DNA of 64,000 nt from Bacteroidales bacterium (GCA_028708845.1 JAQVXZ010000001.1:1-64000); one strand, 5' to 3'; shown: positions 8,315 to 16,865, counted from the stretch's first letter. Translations and numbers: made by a program. Notes: generated by a model from the letters alone, not told the origin.

Positions 8315-9685
8315 TTACAACATACATTCTACCTGTGATCGTTTAGGTAATTTAATCCCTAATTTATAGAATTGTGAAAATTGATTTATTCTTACGTTAC
8401 TTATTGTTGTTTTTTCCTGTGTATCATCTAAGGGATAGATAATTAAACAAGGGATAACCGTTTTATGATAATCTTTTTTATTTATTTCACATTTCTTCAG
8501 TATTCCTATATCTCTTGCATATCCACTTAACTGTCTAACATCTTCTATTTTAAAACGACCTTTTACTTTTTCAGTTTCTTCAAATTTAATATCAATTTCT
8601 TCTTCAACTTCATTCTCCTTTTTAATAAGCCTATCACTATATACTGGCTTATATTTTGCATCAATTATTAACGGACTCTTGATTCTCAAATAATCAACAT
8701 TCCCGTATTTGCTTTTGAATTGATACTCTATTTTGTTACGCCTTGTTTGCATAAGAGTAAGAACATAAACCTCAAATAATAAAGGCATATCAATCCAGAA
8801 AGGAGGGAGGTTGCTATCAATTTCACTTGTTGCATTGTCAATTGAATAGCTAAAACGTCTAAGAATTAACTTTGCAACTTTTAAACTTTCGGCATAGTCT
8901 TTATATAATGGATTAACTTTAAATTGTTTTATTTGTTGAATGCTTAAATCATCAGAAACATATTCAAATGCTGATAAGCAACTATTACAGAGATTAGTTA
9001 AATCAATTGCTTTACAGCTAATAGCAGTATTATATGTTAGGTACTTCCGAACATACATTAGCGTTCTTTTTAATATTCTATTCTCAATGCAATCAACAGT
9101 GTAGTCTTGACACCTACAATAATACCTATCATCTCTTCCTTTAAAAGTATTTTGTTTAAGATTCCGAGAAAACAATATCTTACCCTTAATCTTAGAATTA
9201 AGATTTTCTTCTACTTGAATATAATCCTTTTTCAAATTACGTTTAACCAAAGACTGCATAAGCTTTAAGAAATGCACAATCAATAAAGGAGTTAATTCAA
9301 AAGTATTATTCTTAACTTCAATAGATTCTCTATTAAAATCAATATGATAAATATCTTTTAGTTTTTTCTTTGCTTCAGTATTATCACAATCAAAGCATTC
9401 CATAAACATCCTTAAATAATCCAACCTTTCAATCTTAGGTTCAACCATTATGGCTGTTTCTTTCTCAACAATCCAATCTAAACCAATATAATAATTAGCT
9501 TGAAAGGTCTTTTGCTTATGATTGCAACAACTTAATCCTAAATATCTATTTGCATCATTAACATCACAATCATTATAAATTGTTTCAGTATATTTATTCA
9601 ATAATTCTTTATAATCAAAGTTATTATCACTTGATTTTTGGTGTTCTTTGAATATTATTAGATTATGTTTCATTGCTTTGTCCAA
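8315..9685 (-). CDS. mcrC: McrC-family restriction nuclease subunit
   Basis: A 456-residue protein, the nuclease partner of a McrBC-type GTP-dependent restriction system. The N-terminal part has McrC features (YYIGLDWI, VEPKI). The C-terminal third has a PD-(D/E)xK nuclease core: E305 in LLFEVYVL, D331 in YGNVDYLRI and DAK at 342-344 in LIIDAKYKPVY. It overlaps the 3' end of the McrB gene by 23 bases (or 11 if Met5 is used), implying translational coupling. Such systems cut modified or foreign DNA; the specificity comes from the McrB N-terminus. Confidence 0.85.
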   Translation of the reverse strand: MDKAMKHNLIIFKEHQKSSDNNFDYKELLNKYTETIYNDCDVNDANRYLGLSCCNHKQKTFQANYYIGLDWIVEKETAIMVEPKIERLDYLRMFMECFDCDNTEAKKKLKDIYHIDFNRESIEVKNNTFELTPLLIVHFLKLMQSLVKRNLKKDYIQVEENLNSKIKGKILFSRNLKQNTFKGRDDRYYCRCQDYTVDCIENRILKRTLMYVRKYLTYNTAISCKAIDLTNLCNSCLSAFEYVSDDLSIQQIKQFKVNPLYKDYAESLKVAKLILRRFSYSIDNATSEIDSNLPPFWIDMPLLFEVYVLTLMQTRRNKIEYQFKSKYGNVDYLRIKSPLIIDAKYKPVYSDRLIKKENEVEEEIDIKFEETEKVKGRFKIEDVRQLSGYARDIGILKKCEINKKDYHKTVIPCLIIYPLDDTQEKTTISNVRINQFSQFYKLGIKLPKRSQVECML

Positions 9686-11573
9686 TTTCTTCAGGTTGAG
9701 AAGTTTCTTCTTTTGTTTGAATAGGCTTAATCCAATCTGTAAAATCTTTTTCTATTTCAAGGTATGTTCCTTTGGACTCATCATCTTTTTTACTTGGGAT
9801 TAAATTTATTATTCCATCGTTTGCATATTCTCTAAGTAATGGTTTAATTTCATATTCCAATTTAAGTTGTAATTCCTCTTCATCTTCCGCTAAGAAATAA
9901 CTATGACCTATCATCAAATCTTTAATAATAAAATCAGAAGCAATTTTGCCAGAAATTAAGGTCTTAACATTATTAAATATATTAATTGCCTTATTTTTTA
10001 AATCGTCATCATTATAATGGTTTTCTATAATTTTTTTATTAGACTCTAATGTGTAGAAAGCAAATCTACGTCTAATAGCATAATCAATATATCCTAAACT
10101 TCTATCAGCAGTATTCATTGTCCCAATAATATAAAGATTAGATGGAACTGAAAACTTTTCATTAGAATAGGGTAGCGTAGCCTGCAATTCATTTTCTTCT
10201 CCTTTCCTCTTGTCATTTTCCAAAAGAGTAATTAGTTCACCTAAGATTTTAGAAATATTACCTCTATTAATTTCATCTATAATTAAGACATAAGGTTTGT
10301 CATTATTTTCAATTGACTGTTCGTATTCTTTATTTTTCTTTATAATTCCTAATACATTATTTACAGATATATTACTAAGTTTATGAATTGTTTTCCGACT
10401 CATTTTTTTATTATTATTCAACTCATAAATATCTTCTCTAATATCTTTTACTATCCAATTTACCCTCCTTACTCTCTTCTTTTCTTTAAATGAATCATCC
10501 CATTCATATTCTCCTTCAATAATTCCAATTGCATCAATAAGTTTTTCAGAATAGCAACTTAAAACAACATCGCCAATTTCCATTGTGTTTATAAAATAAT
10601 CAAGATTTTGTTTACCATTTGTTATGTTTTTAATATCTAAATCTTTTCCGTATTCACTCCAGCCAATACGTATCCTATTATTATCTAAACAATCTCTTCT
10701 AACATCATTATCTCCAGTGTTTTTTAATGTAACTTTCCAGATAGTAACGTTTTCATCTATTTCTAATTCTTTATCATGTATAATAGGTCTATTAGCTTTT
10801 TCACACATCCTTTTGAAAATACCAGGAGTAACTTCAAATCGTAGAGGGTCAGAATCTTGAACAGGTTTTAATCCTTCAACAAATTCTTCATAGTCCATTG
10901 ATTGATGGAAAGTAGTAAAAGCTATTCTCCCCTCTTCTTTTAACTCACGATATCTTTCCATTATCTCTTTTCTTGTGTCTGGAACTTTATCATCACACAG
11001 CTTAACAGCAATTTCAGCACTATAATAAGTTTTTCCTGTCCCTGGTGCTCCTTGAAGAATAATTTGTTTCTTCGTTTTAAGAAGCTTGATAATACTATTT
11101 ATTTCTTTCATGTTACTAATATTTAACTTATTGATATAATCTAATCCTTCTGTGGGCAAGAAAAACTTACTTACCTTATGTAAATCTGTTCTTTCTAAAC
11201 CAAGTTCATTTAAATTCTCTACATATTTATCTAATAACGTACTAAATTCTTCATTATCTCTCTTCCTGCTTTTTATTATTTCCTTGTATAATTCCTTGAA
11301 TAAAGGAGAAGTTTCTTTCCTTCCATCACCATGGTTATTATTATGTTCGATGAAGTTGTTATTTAAATATCCTGAATATCTGGAAGGGCTAAATTTGAAT
11401 TTCCCATCGACTTGTTCAACAACAAAATTTTTACCTTTGCGAATCAAGTCTTCAGCGAATACTTTTTCACCATCATTCCCTTCTTTAACATAATTATACA
11501 ATGTTTTGATGTTATTTATAACGTCCTCTCTAGAAATAACAAGTTCTCTTGTAGTAACACGTTTTCTTACCAT
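9663..11573 (-). CDS. mcrB: McrB-family AAA+ ATPase/GTPase with an inserted domain
   Basis: The motor subunit of the McrBC system. Positions are counted from the upstream Met at 11600. Walker A is GAPGTGKT (184-191), Walker B is VLIIDEINRG (438-447), sensor 1 is GTMNTADRS (493-501), with arginines at 510-512. About 145 residues (~280-425) are inserted between Walker A and B; the pattern TIWKVTL, RIGWSEYG, IGDVVLSCY, IDAIGIIEGEY resembles EVE/PUA-like modified-base readers. The N-terminal ~150 residues include FKFSPSRYSGY and DGRKET, reminiscent of other restriction proteins. I prefer the start at 11573 because a -7 box overlaps the upstream Met. First gene of the mcrBC pair. Confidence 0.85.
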   Translation of the reverse strand: MVRKRVTTRELVISREDVINNIKTLYNYVKEGNDGEKVFAEDLIRKGKNFVVEQVDGKFKFSPSRYSGYLNNNFIEHNNNHGDGRKETSPLFKELYKEIIKSRKRDNEEFSTLLDKYVENLNELGLERTDLHKVSKFFLPTEGLDYINKLNISNMKEINSIIKLLKTKKQIILQGAPGTGKTYYSAEIAVKLCDDKVPDTRKEIMERYRELKEEGRIAFTTFHQSMDYEEFVEGLKPVQDSDPLRFEVTPGIFKRMCEKANRPIIHDKELEIDENVTIWKVTLKNTGDNDVRRDCLDNNRIRIGWSEYGKDLDIKNITNGKQNLDYFINTMEIGDVVLSCYSEKLIDAIGIIEGEYEWDDSFKEKKRVRRVNWIVKDIREDIYELNNNKKMSRKTIHKLSNISVNNVLGIIKKNKEYEQSIENNDKPYVLIIDEINRGNISKILGELITLLENDKRKGEENELQATLPYSNEKFSVPSNLYIIGTMNTADRSLGYIDYAIRRRFAFYTLESNKKIIENHYNDDDLKNKAINIFNNVKTLISGKIASDFIIKDLMIGHSYFLAEDEEELQLKLEYEIKPLLREYANDGIINLIPSKKDDESKGTYLEIEKDFTDWIKPIQTKEETSQPEEIGQSNET

Positions 11574-11597
11574 ATCAATAAATTTTAAATTATAAAG

Positions 11598-11605
11598 CAA
11601 AGATA
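11598..11605 (-). promoter_or_regulatory. -7 element of the mcrBC promoter
   Basis: On the minus strand these bases read TATCTTTG, an exact TAnnTTTG match. Transcription should start about 7-10 bases further on, after the Met codon at 11600, which supports translation from the ATG at 11573. No good TTTG lies 19 bases upstream. Confidence 0.5.
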
Positions 11606-12007
11606 TTGTTTTTTATTTATAAACTATAATATTAAGATATTTATTTTTAATTAGATTAATATGTTTAAGCTCCTTTGGTTATATAGATTGAATAATTAAG
11701 TCTATTCTTTTAATTCCATGACCTATAAGGAGAACAAGAAGTGGTTAATTAAGCAATTAAAACAAATGCCAATATCATAATTGGAATCGTATTCATTATT
11801 ATAACCGTTGTAGTAGAGACAAGGCATGCCTTGTCTCTACGTTTGTTTATATTGTTCCATTTAAAATTAACGATTTGTCATTTCTAATTTCTGATTTACC
11901 AATTCTATTATTATTTCATCTATAATCAGATTATTCATATAATATATCTGTTACAGAATTCTAAAACCAAGAATTAATCTTACCAAACAAAGCAATGAAC
12001 TTCTGAA
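11606..12007. other. Non-coding AT-rich spacer before the IS3 element
   Basis: No convincing reading frame. It holds the mcrB upstream region, the REP-like palindrome at 11813-11840 and, just before the insertion element, ACCAAACAAAGCAATGAAC, which resembles the AAACAAAG words that flank the hairpin arrays near 36.0 and 52.4 kb. Confidence 0.6.
11813..11840. repeat. Perfect 28-base REP-like palindrome
   Basis: GTAGAGACAAGGCA (11813-11826) is followed immediately by its exact reverse complement TGCCTTGTCTCTAC. Palindromes with TAGAGAC ends are frequent as dispersed repeats in Bacteroidetes genomes (recollection). A degenerate relative lies at 8233-8258, so the mcrBC operon is bracketed by the family. 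Confidence 0.75.
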
Positions 12008-12050
12008 TGACTTGTCCTGAAAAAAGTTGACACAAAAACAACTTAAAAAA

Positions 12051-12410
12051 ATGGACAAAACCGTAAAAAGAGAACCCATCACCGATGCCTTTCGTTACAA
12101 AGTAGTCAGTGATTTCCTTCAAAAAGGAGGCTCATGGAAAGAAGCAGCCCGAAGAAACGACATCTCAGATGGCACACTTCAGAGATGGATTAGTATCTTT
12201 GCACCATTATCGGAGTTTGAATTAGAACTCCCAGAAAACGAAACAGATATGGAAGCATTAGAAAAGAAGAAGCTAGAGAAACGTATTAAGGAATTAGAAA
12301 AAGCCTTAGAGTACTCTAACCTAAGGGCACGCGCCTATAACACAATGATTGATGTTGCAGAAGACATGTTTAAGATCCCCATCAGAAAAAAGCCTGGCAC
12401 CAAGCAGTAA
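12051..12410 (+). CDS. IS3-family transposase OrfA (InsE/helix-turn-helix)
   Basis: A 119-residue DNA-binding protein. The N-terminal helix-turn-helix reads FRYKVVSDFLQKGGSWKEAA, then RRNDISDGTLQRWI; the C-terminal half is a leucine-zipper-like coiled coil (ELEKALEYSNLRA). The upstream ATG-like start at 12027 lies within the inverted-repeat region and is less likely. The gene ends IRKKPGTKQ; within its KK codons lies the AAAAAAG slippage heptamer by which IS3 elements shift -1 to make the OrfAB transposase. Confidence 0.8.
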   Translation: MDKTVKREPITDAFRYKVVSDFLQKGGSWKEAARRNDISDGTLQRWISIFAPLSEFELELPENETDMEALEKKKLEKRIKELEKALEYSNLRARAYNTMIDVAEDMFKIPIRKKPGTKQ

Positions 12411-13326
12411 CAACACTGCGCATAGAAGAAAAACCTTCCTCCTTAAGTGGAATATGCGATCTGTTTGGTTATAGTAGGCAAGCTTACTACCAGTACAATA
12501 ACAAAGAATATGAGGCTTTTGCAGGAAAGGAGATAATCCTAGAGTATATTAGATATATAAGGGAAAAAAGTCCTAAGATGGGAGCAAGAAAATTACTTAT
12601 CATGATACAATCTCAGAAGAACCTACCCGCTTTAGGCAGAGACAAGCTTATCTCCTGGCTAAGAGAAGAAGGTCTTTTAGTCAAGACAAGAATAAGACGC
12701 TGCACAACAACAGACTCAGCCCACCACTATCATAAATACTCTAACCTAATAAGAGACTTCGTCCCATACAGACGTAATCAATTATGGGTAACAGACATAA
12801 CATACATCCAAACCCTGCAAGGATTTATCTATCTAAACCTAATAACAGACGCCTACTCAAGAAAAATAATAGGATGGAGACTAGCCCCAACCCTTGAAGC
12901 CAAATACTCCACACAAGCACTTGATATGGCAATAGATAATGCAGAAGAAGGACTAGAAATTCCGATAGAGGCGTACAATACTGTTGCATTAGATATACCG
13001 ACATACTCCAAAACAAAGGAATAAATATAAGCATGACAGAAAGTGGCGATCCCTTAGAAAATGCAATAGCAGAAAGAGTTAATGGCATCTTAAAGCAAGA
13101 GTGGATACATAATATGGACTTCAAAGACATAGAAGAAGCACAAGAAAGCATCTCAACCATCATTGACTTCTATAATAACGAAAGACCACACTCAAGTATC
13201 GATATGCTAACCCCTAACGTAGCTCATGACCTAGTTGGAGTAATCCAAAGAAGATGGAAGAACTACTACAAAACAAAAAAGGAGAAAGAAGAAAACATAG
13301 AGAATGAAATCTACGAATATGAATAA
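12386..13326 (+). pseudogene. IS3-family transposase OrfB (rve integrase), frameshifted
   Basis: Read after a -1 shift at 12386-12392. The first part (frame 2 to a stop at 13024) contains FGYSRQAYYQY, the HTH_21 region KMGARKLL and the first catalytic Asp in WVTDITYI. After IDNAEEGLEIP the frame is wrong; changing frame near 12958 restores SDRGVQYCCIRYTDIL, SMTESGDPLENAIAERV and the catalytic Glu. The bases GAAATTCCGAT where GAA-ATT-CAT-CAT-TCC-GAT would be expected suggest a seven-base deletion between ATTC repeats, removing the His-His before the second Asp. The enzyme is therefore broken at its active site. Confidence 0.8.
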
Positions 13327-13390
13327 ATAGAAAATAAAGTATATCTTTGTATCAAAATAGGGACCTTTGTCTCTAAAATTATTATCAGCC

Positions 13391-13460
13391 TGTTTTTATC
13401 AAGTGTAAACTAAAATCAGGACGATAGAAAACAAATGCAAACTGCATTTAGTCTTAATTA
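13391..13460. repeat. 70-bp repeat, copy A (inside the IS3 element)
   Basis: Aligned without gaps to 52131-52200, 62 of 70 bases agree, starting with an identical 20-base run TGTTTTTATCAAGTGTAAAC at both sites. Similarity continues more weakly (18 of 30) through the IS right inverted repeat. The block is non-coding. Confidence 0.8.
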
Positions 13461-13510
13461 CAAATCTGTCAACTTTATTCAGGACGGGTCAATCTTTGTT
13501 TTAAACTCAT

Positions 13511-13639
13511 GACATACCCATGTCAGACCTCGTGACATACCCATGTCAGGGTCGCTCACATGGGTATGTCACGTATGCTGACATGGGTATGTGACGGACT
13601 CTGACATACCCATGTGAGCGAGTCTGACATGCCCATGTC
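13511..13639. repeat. Hairpin-unit array 1 (six GACAT-4-ATGTC units)
   Basis: Six 14-base units at 13511, 13534, 13557, 13580, 13603 and 13626, exactly 23 bases apart. Each has GACAT/ATGTC-type arms around ACCC, GGGT or GCCC (units C, D and E have one C/G arm change). Units occur in both orientations: plus, plus, minus, minus, plus, and GCCC for the last. Spacers of nine bases vary but repeat words such as CGTG and AGCGAGT. There is no coding potential and no match to CRISPR layout. The rest of 13492-13879 is AT-rich with no gene. Confidence 0.8.
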
Positions 13640-13823
13640 GTGACTTTGTTTCTGCGTTTAAAAAGTTTGGGACTTTGTTTTAATATTTTATTCCTTGATT
13701 ATAGTAGTTTCTTTCTTTATTTCAGTGTTTTCTTCCTTCGTTTTATGATTTTCTTACGCCTATTTGTAACTTTTAACTATCTTCGCTTGTCTTATTAATA
13801 CAAACCTTTAGTAGAGTAAAGAG

Positions 13824-13831
13824 TAATTTTG
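13824..13831 (+). promoter_or_regulatory. -7 element upstream of the ECF sigma gene
   Basis: TAATTTTG matches TAnnTTTG, 48 bases before the sigma-factor start. No good TTTG is present at the usual distance upstream, so a specialised or autoregulated promoter cannot be excluded. Confidence 0.4.
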
Positions 13832-13879
13832 TTGGGGAGGCTTAGAAATAGGCCTCTCTAAGCAAAAAAAGATTTATGA

Positions 13880-14356
13880 ATGACGGAGAAAGAGTATAAA
13901 CTTTGTGTAGATAATTTTGCTGATGCGGTCTTGCGTTTCCTTGTGAAAAACACTAAGGATATGGACTCTTCAAAGGATATCCTCCAAGATACATATGTTA
14001 AGCTCTGGGAAAAGAAAGAGGGGGTTGATTTTTTAAAAGCTAAGTCCTATATCTTCACTACTGCCTACCATACAATGATTAACGATATTAAGTATAACGC
14101 ACAAAAAGACAGCCTAACTCCTTCTCAAAATACTGACAGAAACAAATATAGCGATTTAAAGGACGTACTGAATGAAGCCTTAGAACGTTTACCCAAGGTG
14201 CAGAAAGCTGTAATTCTTCTACGAGATTATGAGGGTTATGCTTATAAAGAAATTGCTGAAATCCTCGCTCTGACTGAGGAAAATGTGAAAATAAATATTT
14301 TTAGGGCAAGGGTAAAACTAAAAGAGTATATAGGTTCTATTGACAGAATAATTTAA
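13880..14356 (+). CDS. ECF-type RNA polymerase sigma factor
   Basis: A 158-residue sigma-70 family protein with only regions 2 and 4. Region 2 covers ~5-75 (DSSKDILQDTYVKLWEK, FTTAYHTMIND). Region 4 covers ~100-150 (LPKVQKAVILLRDYEGYAYK, EIAEILALTEENVKINIFRA). It should direct polymerase to a small regulon. Four bases downstream begins a gene with one membrane segment, the usual anti-sigma position, and after that a surface protein, so the three probably form an envelope-responsive operon. Confidence 0.88.
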   Translation: MTEKEYKLCVDNFADAVLRFLVKNTKDMDSSKDILQDTYVKLWEKKEGVDFLKAKSYIFTTAYHTMINDIKYNAQKDSLTPSQNTDRNKYSDLKDVLNEALERLPKVQKAVILLRDYEGYAYKEIAEILALTEENVKINIFRARVKLKEYIGSIDRII

Positions 14357-14360
14357 GATT

Positions 14361-15176
14361 ATGATAACAAAAGATAATTACCAGGCATATCTCCTTGACT
14401 TTTTGGAAGGCAATCTTTCTAAAGAGGATAAAAGAGAATTAGAGGTTTTCTTAGAAAAGAATCCTCATTTTGCAGATGAGCTTAAGGCTTATGATGAAAG
14501 CATTTTTCTATCTCCTGATTTGACAATTAAGTTTGAAGACAAAGAAACACTAATGCACAAAAAGAGATTTATATTCCCTATTTGGGCAAGATATTCTTCT
14601 TATGCTGCTGCAATTCTCCTTCTAATTGGTTTTTCTTTTACGCTTTTCCATAATCCTAATTTAGAAAATGATTTAACGATAGATAAAGCTACTTCTCAAA
14701 ACACAAGTAAGCCAATAATTTTTGAAAAAAAGATAACAGAAGAACCTCAACAGGAAAATCTGATTGCAAAAATAGAAAATACTAATTCTACTTATAAAGA
14801 TATTCAACCAACAACGCCAAAAGTTGTTTCTCAAACTCAAACAGAAGGCAAAGCAAATGATATTATTATTGAAAAGGAACCAAGAATTATCCTTTCAAAT
14901 AACTTAGTAGTTTACGTTGTAGATAATTTAATTACCTATGTTGAAGAGGAAGAGTTTAAAGAAGTCAAAGTCTATGAGGTGGATAATTTAATTGCATATA
15001 ATGATATTAAGAATACTTATAAAAGTCCTTTTATGAGAAATAAATACGTGGCTAATTTGGCAAATAAGATAGAAGATAAGATTGAGAAAACCCAAGATGG
15101 ATTTAATAATGCTATAGCTTATATCCAAGAAAACATTAGTAATAATCCATTTTCAAAAAATAAACCTAAAGAATAG
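14361..15176 (+). CDS. Putative anti-sigma factor (single-pass membrane protein)
   Basis: A 271-residue protein four bases after the sigma gene. The N-terminal ~70 residues are a cytosolic acidic domain with an anti-sigma-like opening (YQAYLLDFLEGNLSKEDKRE, LEVFLEKNPHFADEL). One transmembrane helix lies at ~75-93 (YSSYAAAILLLIGFSFTLF). The rest is periplasmic, polar and low in complexity, with a repeated motif (VVDNLITYVEEEEFKEV, then EVDNLIAY). The position and the LLDFLEGNLS start are typical of Bacteroidetes zinc-less anti-sigma proteins. Function is inferred from position and topology. Confidence 0.65.
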   Translation: MITKDNYQAYLLDFLEGNLSKEDKRELEVFLEKNPHFADELKAYDESIFLSPDLTIKFEDKETLMHKKRFIFPIWARYSSYAAAILLLIGFSFTLFHNPNLENDLTIDKATSQNTSKPIIFEKKITEEPQQENLIAKIENTNSTYKDIQPTTPKVVSQTQTEGKANDIIIEKEPRIILSNNLVVYVVDNLITYVEEEEFKEVKVYEVDNLIAYNDIKNTYKSPFMRNKYVANLANKIEDKIEKTQDGFNNAIAYIQENISNNPFSKNKPKE

Positions 15177-15200
15177 TATAAACAATTAAAATTAAAAGAT

Positions 15201-16802
15201 ATGAAAACCAAGAATTTACTAGTTCTAATCCTAGTTTTAGGATTATCTTTCAATGCTTTCTCACAAGAAAAGATAACGATAAAGCAGGTTATTAAGAATA
15301 AGGCTACAAATGCAAGTACTTATGGAGATGGAATCAAAATTATTAAAATATGGTCAAGCCTTCCTATTACTATTAAGTCAGGAAAGGAAAATGCAATCTA
15401 CTTAACTGGAGATATGAAAGAAAATGAAAAAGAAAAACTTTCAAGTTTCTGCGAATTGAAAAATAATATTTTCAGCATTAGTTCTCCTTATTTATTCTTA
15501 GATGAAGAAGGTAAGCGTAAAGATTTAAGTGATTTTACCATTACATTAGAATTAGCAGACGACGTTTACTCTTACTTCTTAAGATCTAGTTGTAATGTTA
15601 CTATAAAAAAAGATATTATTACAGACGAAAGCGGTACATTTAATTTATGGGGTAATGCGCAAATAACATTAGAGGGAGAAGTTAAATTTGGTGTATTAAA
15701 CATTTTCGCCCAAGAAGGTTCAAAGATAAGATTTAACTCTATTAATGCAACTGCAGCAATTTTGGATATGGGGAAAGGATCAGTTATAGATTTTAATGGA
15801 AGAGTAAGAGATATTGAAATTAGTAATCAAGGAGAAGGCTCAAAACTTATTGGGGATTATAAAAGCAATACTCTTATGACACATCATGCAGATATTATAG
15901 ATATTAATGACCCCACTAAAGTTAAGAGAACAAAAAGTATTGCTTATAGCATAGAGAATGATGTAACAAATGCAGAAGATAATGCTGCTACAAATATAAT
16001 AAAAGATACGTTTAAATTATCTTCTTTATTGGAAGCATTTGATAATGATTATAACGATTCTATTTATAATACCAGTGAAGAAATAAACATTGAAAAACCA
16101 AATATAAAAATATTTCAACCTAATAACGAAGGAAAGAATATAACGAAGGAAAGGTGGTATGATGAGATGTATGTTTATAAAAACTTTGGTTTACAATTTG
16201 GTTATGGAAGATTAAATTGGTCTAAAAAGGTTAGTAATGTTGATGATCTTTTTGCATCACCACAAAATCAATACACACTAAGAAATGGTAATAGCTGGAC
16301 AATGGGATTTAGATATGAATTCAAATTTGGTTGGACTCATAGATGGAAGATATCAACTGGACTAGGATATGAATCAAATATATTCCGCTTTGACAATAAT
16401 GTTAAGCTAACAGATATTGGAACAGAAAAAAGAATTGGCTTTGAAACAAATCCTGCAATAGATGCGAAAAGCAAAATAGTTGCACGCTATATTACTTTGC
16501 CTTTATTTGTAAAGGTTAGGGTAGTTAAAAGCTTAGAGCTTCATGTTGGAGCAATTGCTGGAGTTAATTTTAATTCTTCATCAACAGGTTTTAAAAGAAA
16601 TTATAACAGTCCAAATGGAGAAGTAAAAGAACGTTGGGGATATAAGTACGATAACTTTAAGCCTTTAAAACTAGAACTTCAAGCAGGTTTTGGATGGAAT
16701 GTATTTAACTTTTATGCGAAGTACGCAGTAACCCCACTCTTTAAAAACTATAGAGAAATTGTAGTTTATCCTTTTAGCGCTGGTATTTCTTTCGGACTAT
16801 AA
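15201..16802 (+). CDS. GIN-domain (DUF2807-like) protein with C-terminal beta-barrel
   Basis: A 533-residue exported protein. The signal peptide ends FNAFSQ (~22). Residues ~35-250 form a right-handed beta-helix-like GIN/DUF2807 region (IWSSLPITIKSG, SSCNVTIKK, GNAQITLEGEV, GSKIRF). After a polar linker, residues ~325-533 resemble a PorT-like outer-membrane barrel (YKNFGLQFGYGRLNWS, YITLPLFVKVRVVKSLELHVG) ending AGISFGL. Combining a GIN head with a barrel suggests a surface-anchored structure. The gene follows the putative anti-sigma gene by 24 bases and may be both target and signal input of the ECF system. Confidence 0.7.
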   Translation: MKTKNLLVLILVLGLSFNAFSQEKITIKQVIKNKATNASTYGDGIKIIKIWSSLPITIKSGKENAIYLTGDMKENEKEKLSSFCELKNNIFSISSPYLFLDEEGKRKDLSDFTITLELADDVYSYFLRSSCNVTIKKDIITDESGTFNLWGNAQITLEGEVKFGVLNIFAQEGSKIRFNSINATAAILDMGKGSVIDFNGRVRDIEISNQGEGSKLIGDYKSNTLMTHHADIIDINDPTKVKRTKSIAYSIENDVTNAEDNAATNIIKDTFKLSSLLEAFDNDYNDSIYNTSEEINIEKPNIKIFQPNNEGKNITKERWYDEMYVYKNFGLQFGYGRLNWSKKVSNVDDLFASPQNQYTLRNGNSWTMGFRYEFKFGWTHRWKISTGLGYESNIFRFDNNVKLTDIGTEKRIGFETNPAIDAKSKIVARYITLPLFVKVRVVKSLELHVGAIAGVNFNSSSTGFKRNYNSPNGEVKERWGYKYDNFKPLKLELQAGFGWNVFNFYAKYAVTPLFKNYREIVVYPFSAGISFGL

Positions 16803-16823
16803 AGCAAATGCAAATTAATAAGA

Positions 16824-16862
16824 AAAGCTTCGTTTAAATAAATAAACGAAGCTTTTTCTTTT
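16824..16862 (+). terminator. Terminator after the GIN-barrel gene
   Basis: AAAGCTTCGTTTA (824-836 of the 16 kb block) pairs perfectly with TAAACGAAGCTTT (16843-16855) around a six-base loop, followed by a T-rich run to 16862. It closes the ECF operon just before the convergent tRNA-Ser gene. Confidence 0.85.
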
Positions 16863-16865
16863 TTG

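Larger units (their letters stand above)
12008..13491 (+). mobile_element. IS3-family insertion sequence, decayed
   Basis: A 1484-base element with 25-base terminal inverted repeats, 12008-12032 and 13467-13491, matching at 22 of 25 positions and beginning TGAC / ending GTCA. Inside are orfA, a -1 frameshift heptamer (AAAAAAG, 12386-12392) and orfB. OrfB has a frame break near 12958, so the copy should not move by itself. No target-site duplication is visible: the flanks differ, which suggests age or rearrangement. The 3' untranslated part (13391-13460) is repeated at 52131-52200. Confidence 0.8.

Noticed and set aside
12825-13163. Minus-strand reading frame across the transposase
   Set aside because: It spans the orfB break, has low-complexity Leu/Ser-rich sequence and no independent start signal.
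13511-13639. CRISPR array
   Set aside because: Units are palindromic, 14 bases with nine-base spacers, orientation changes within the array and no cas genes are present.
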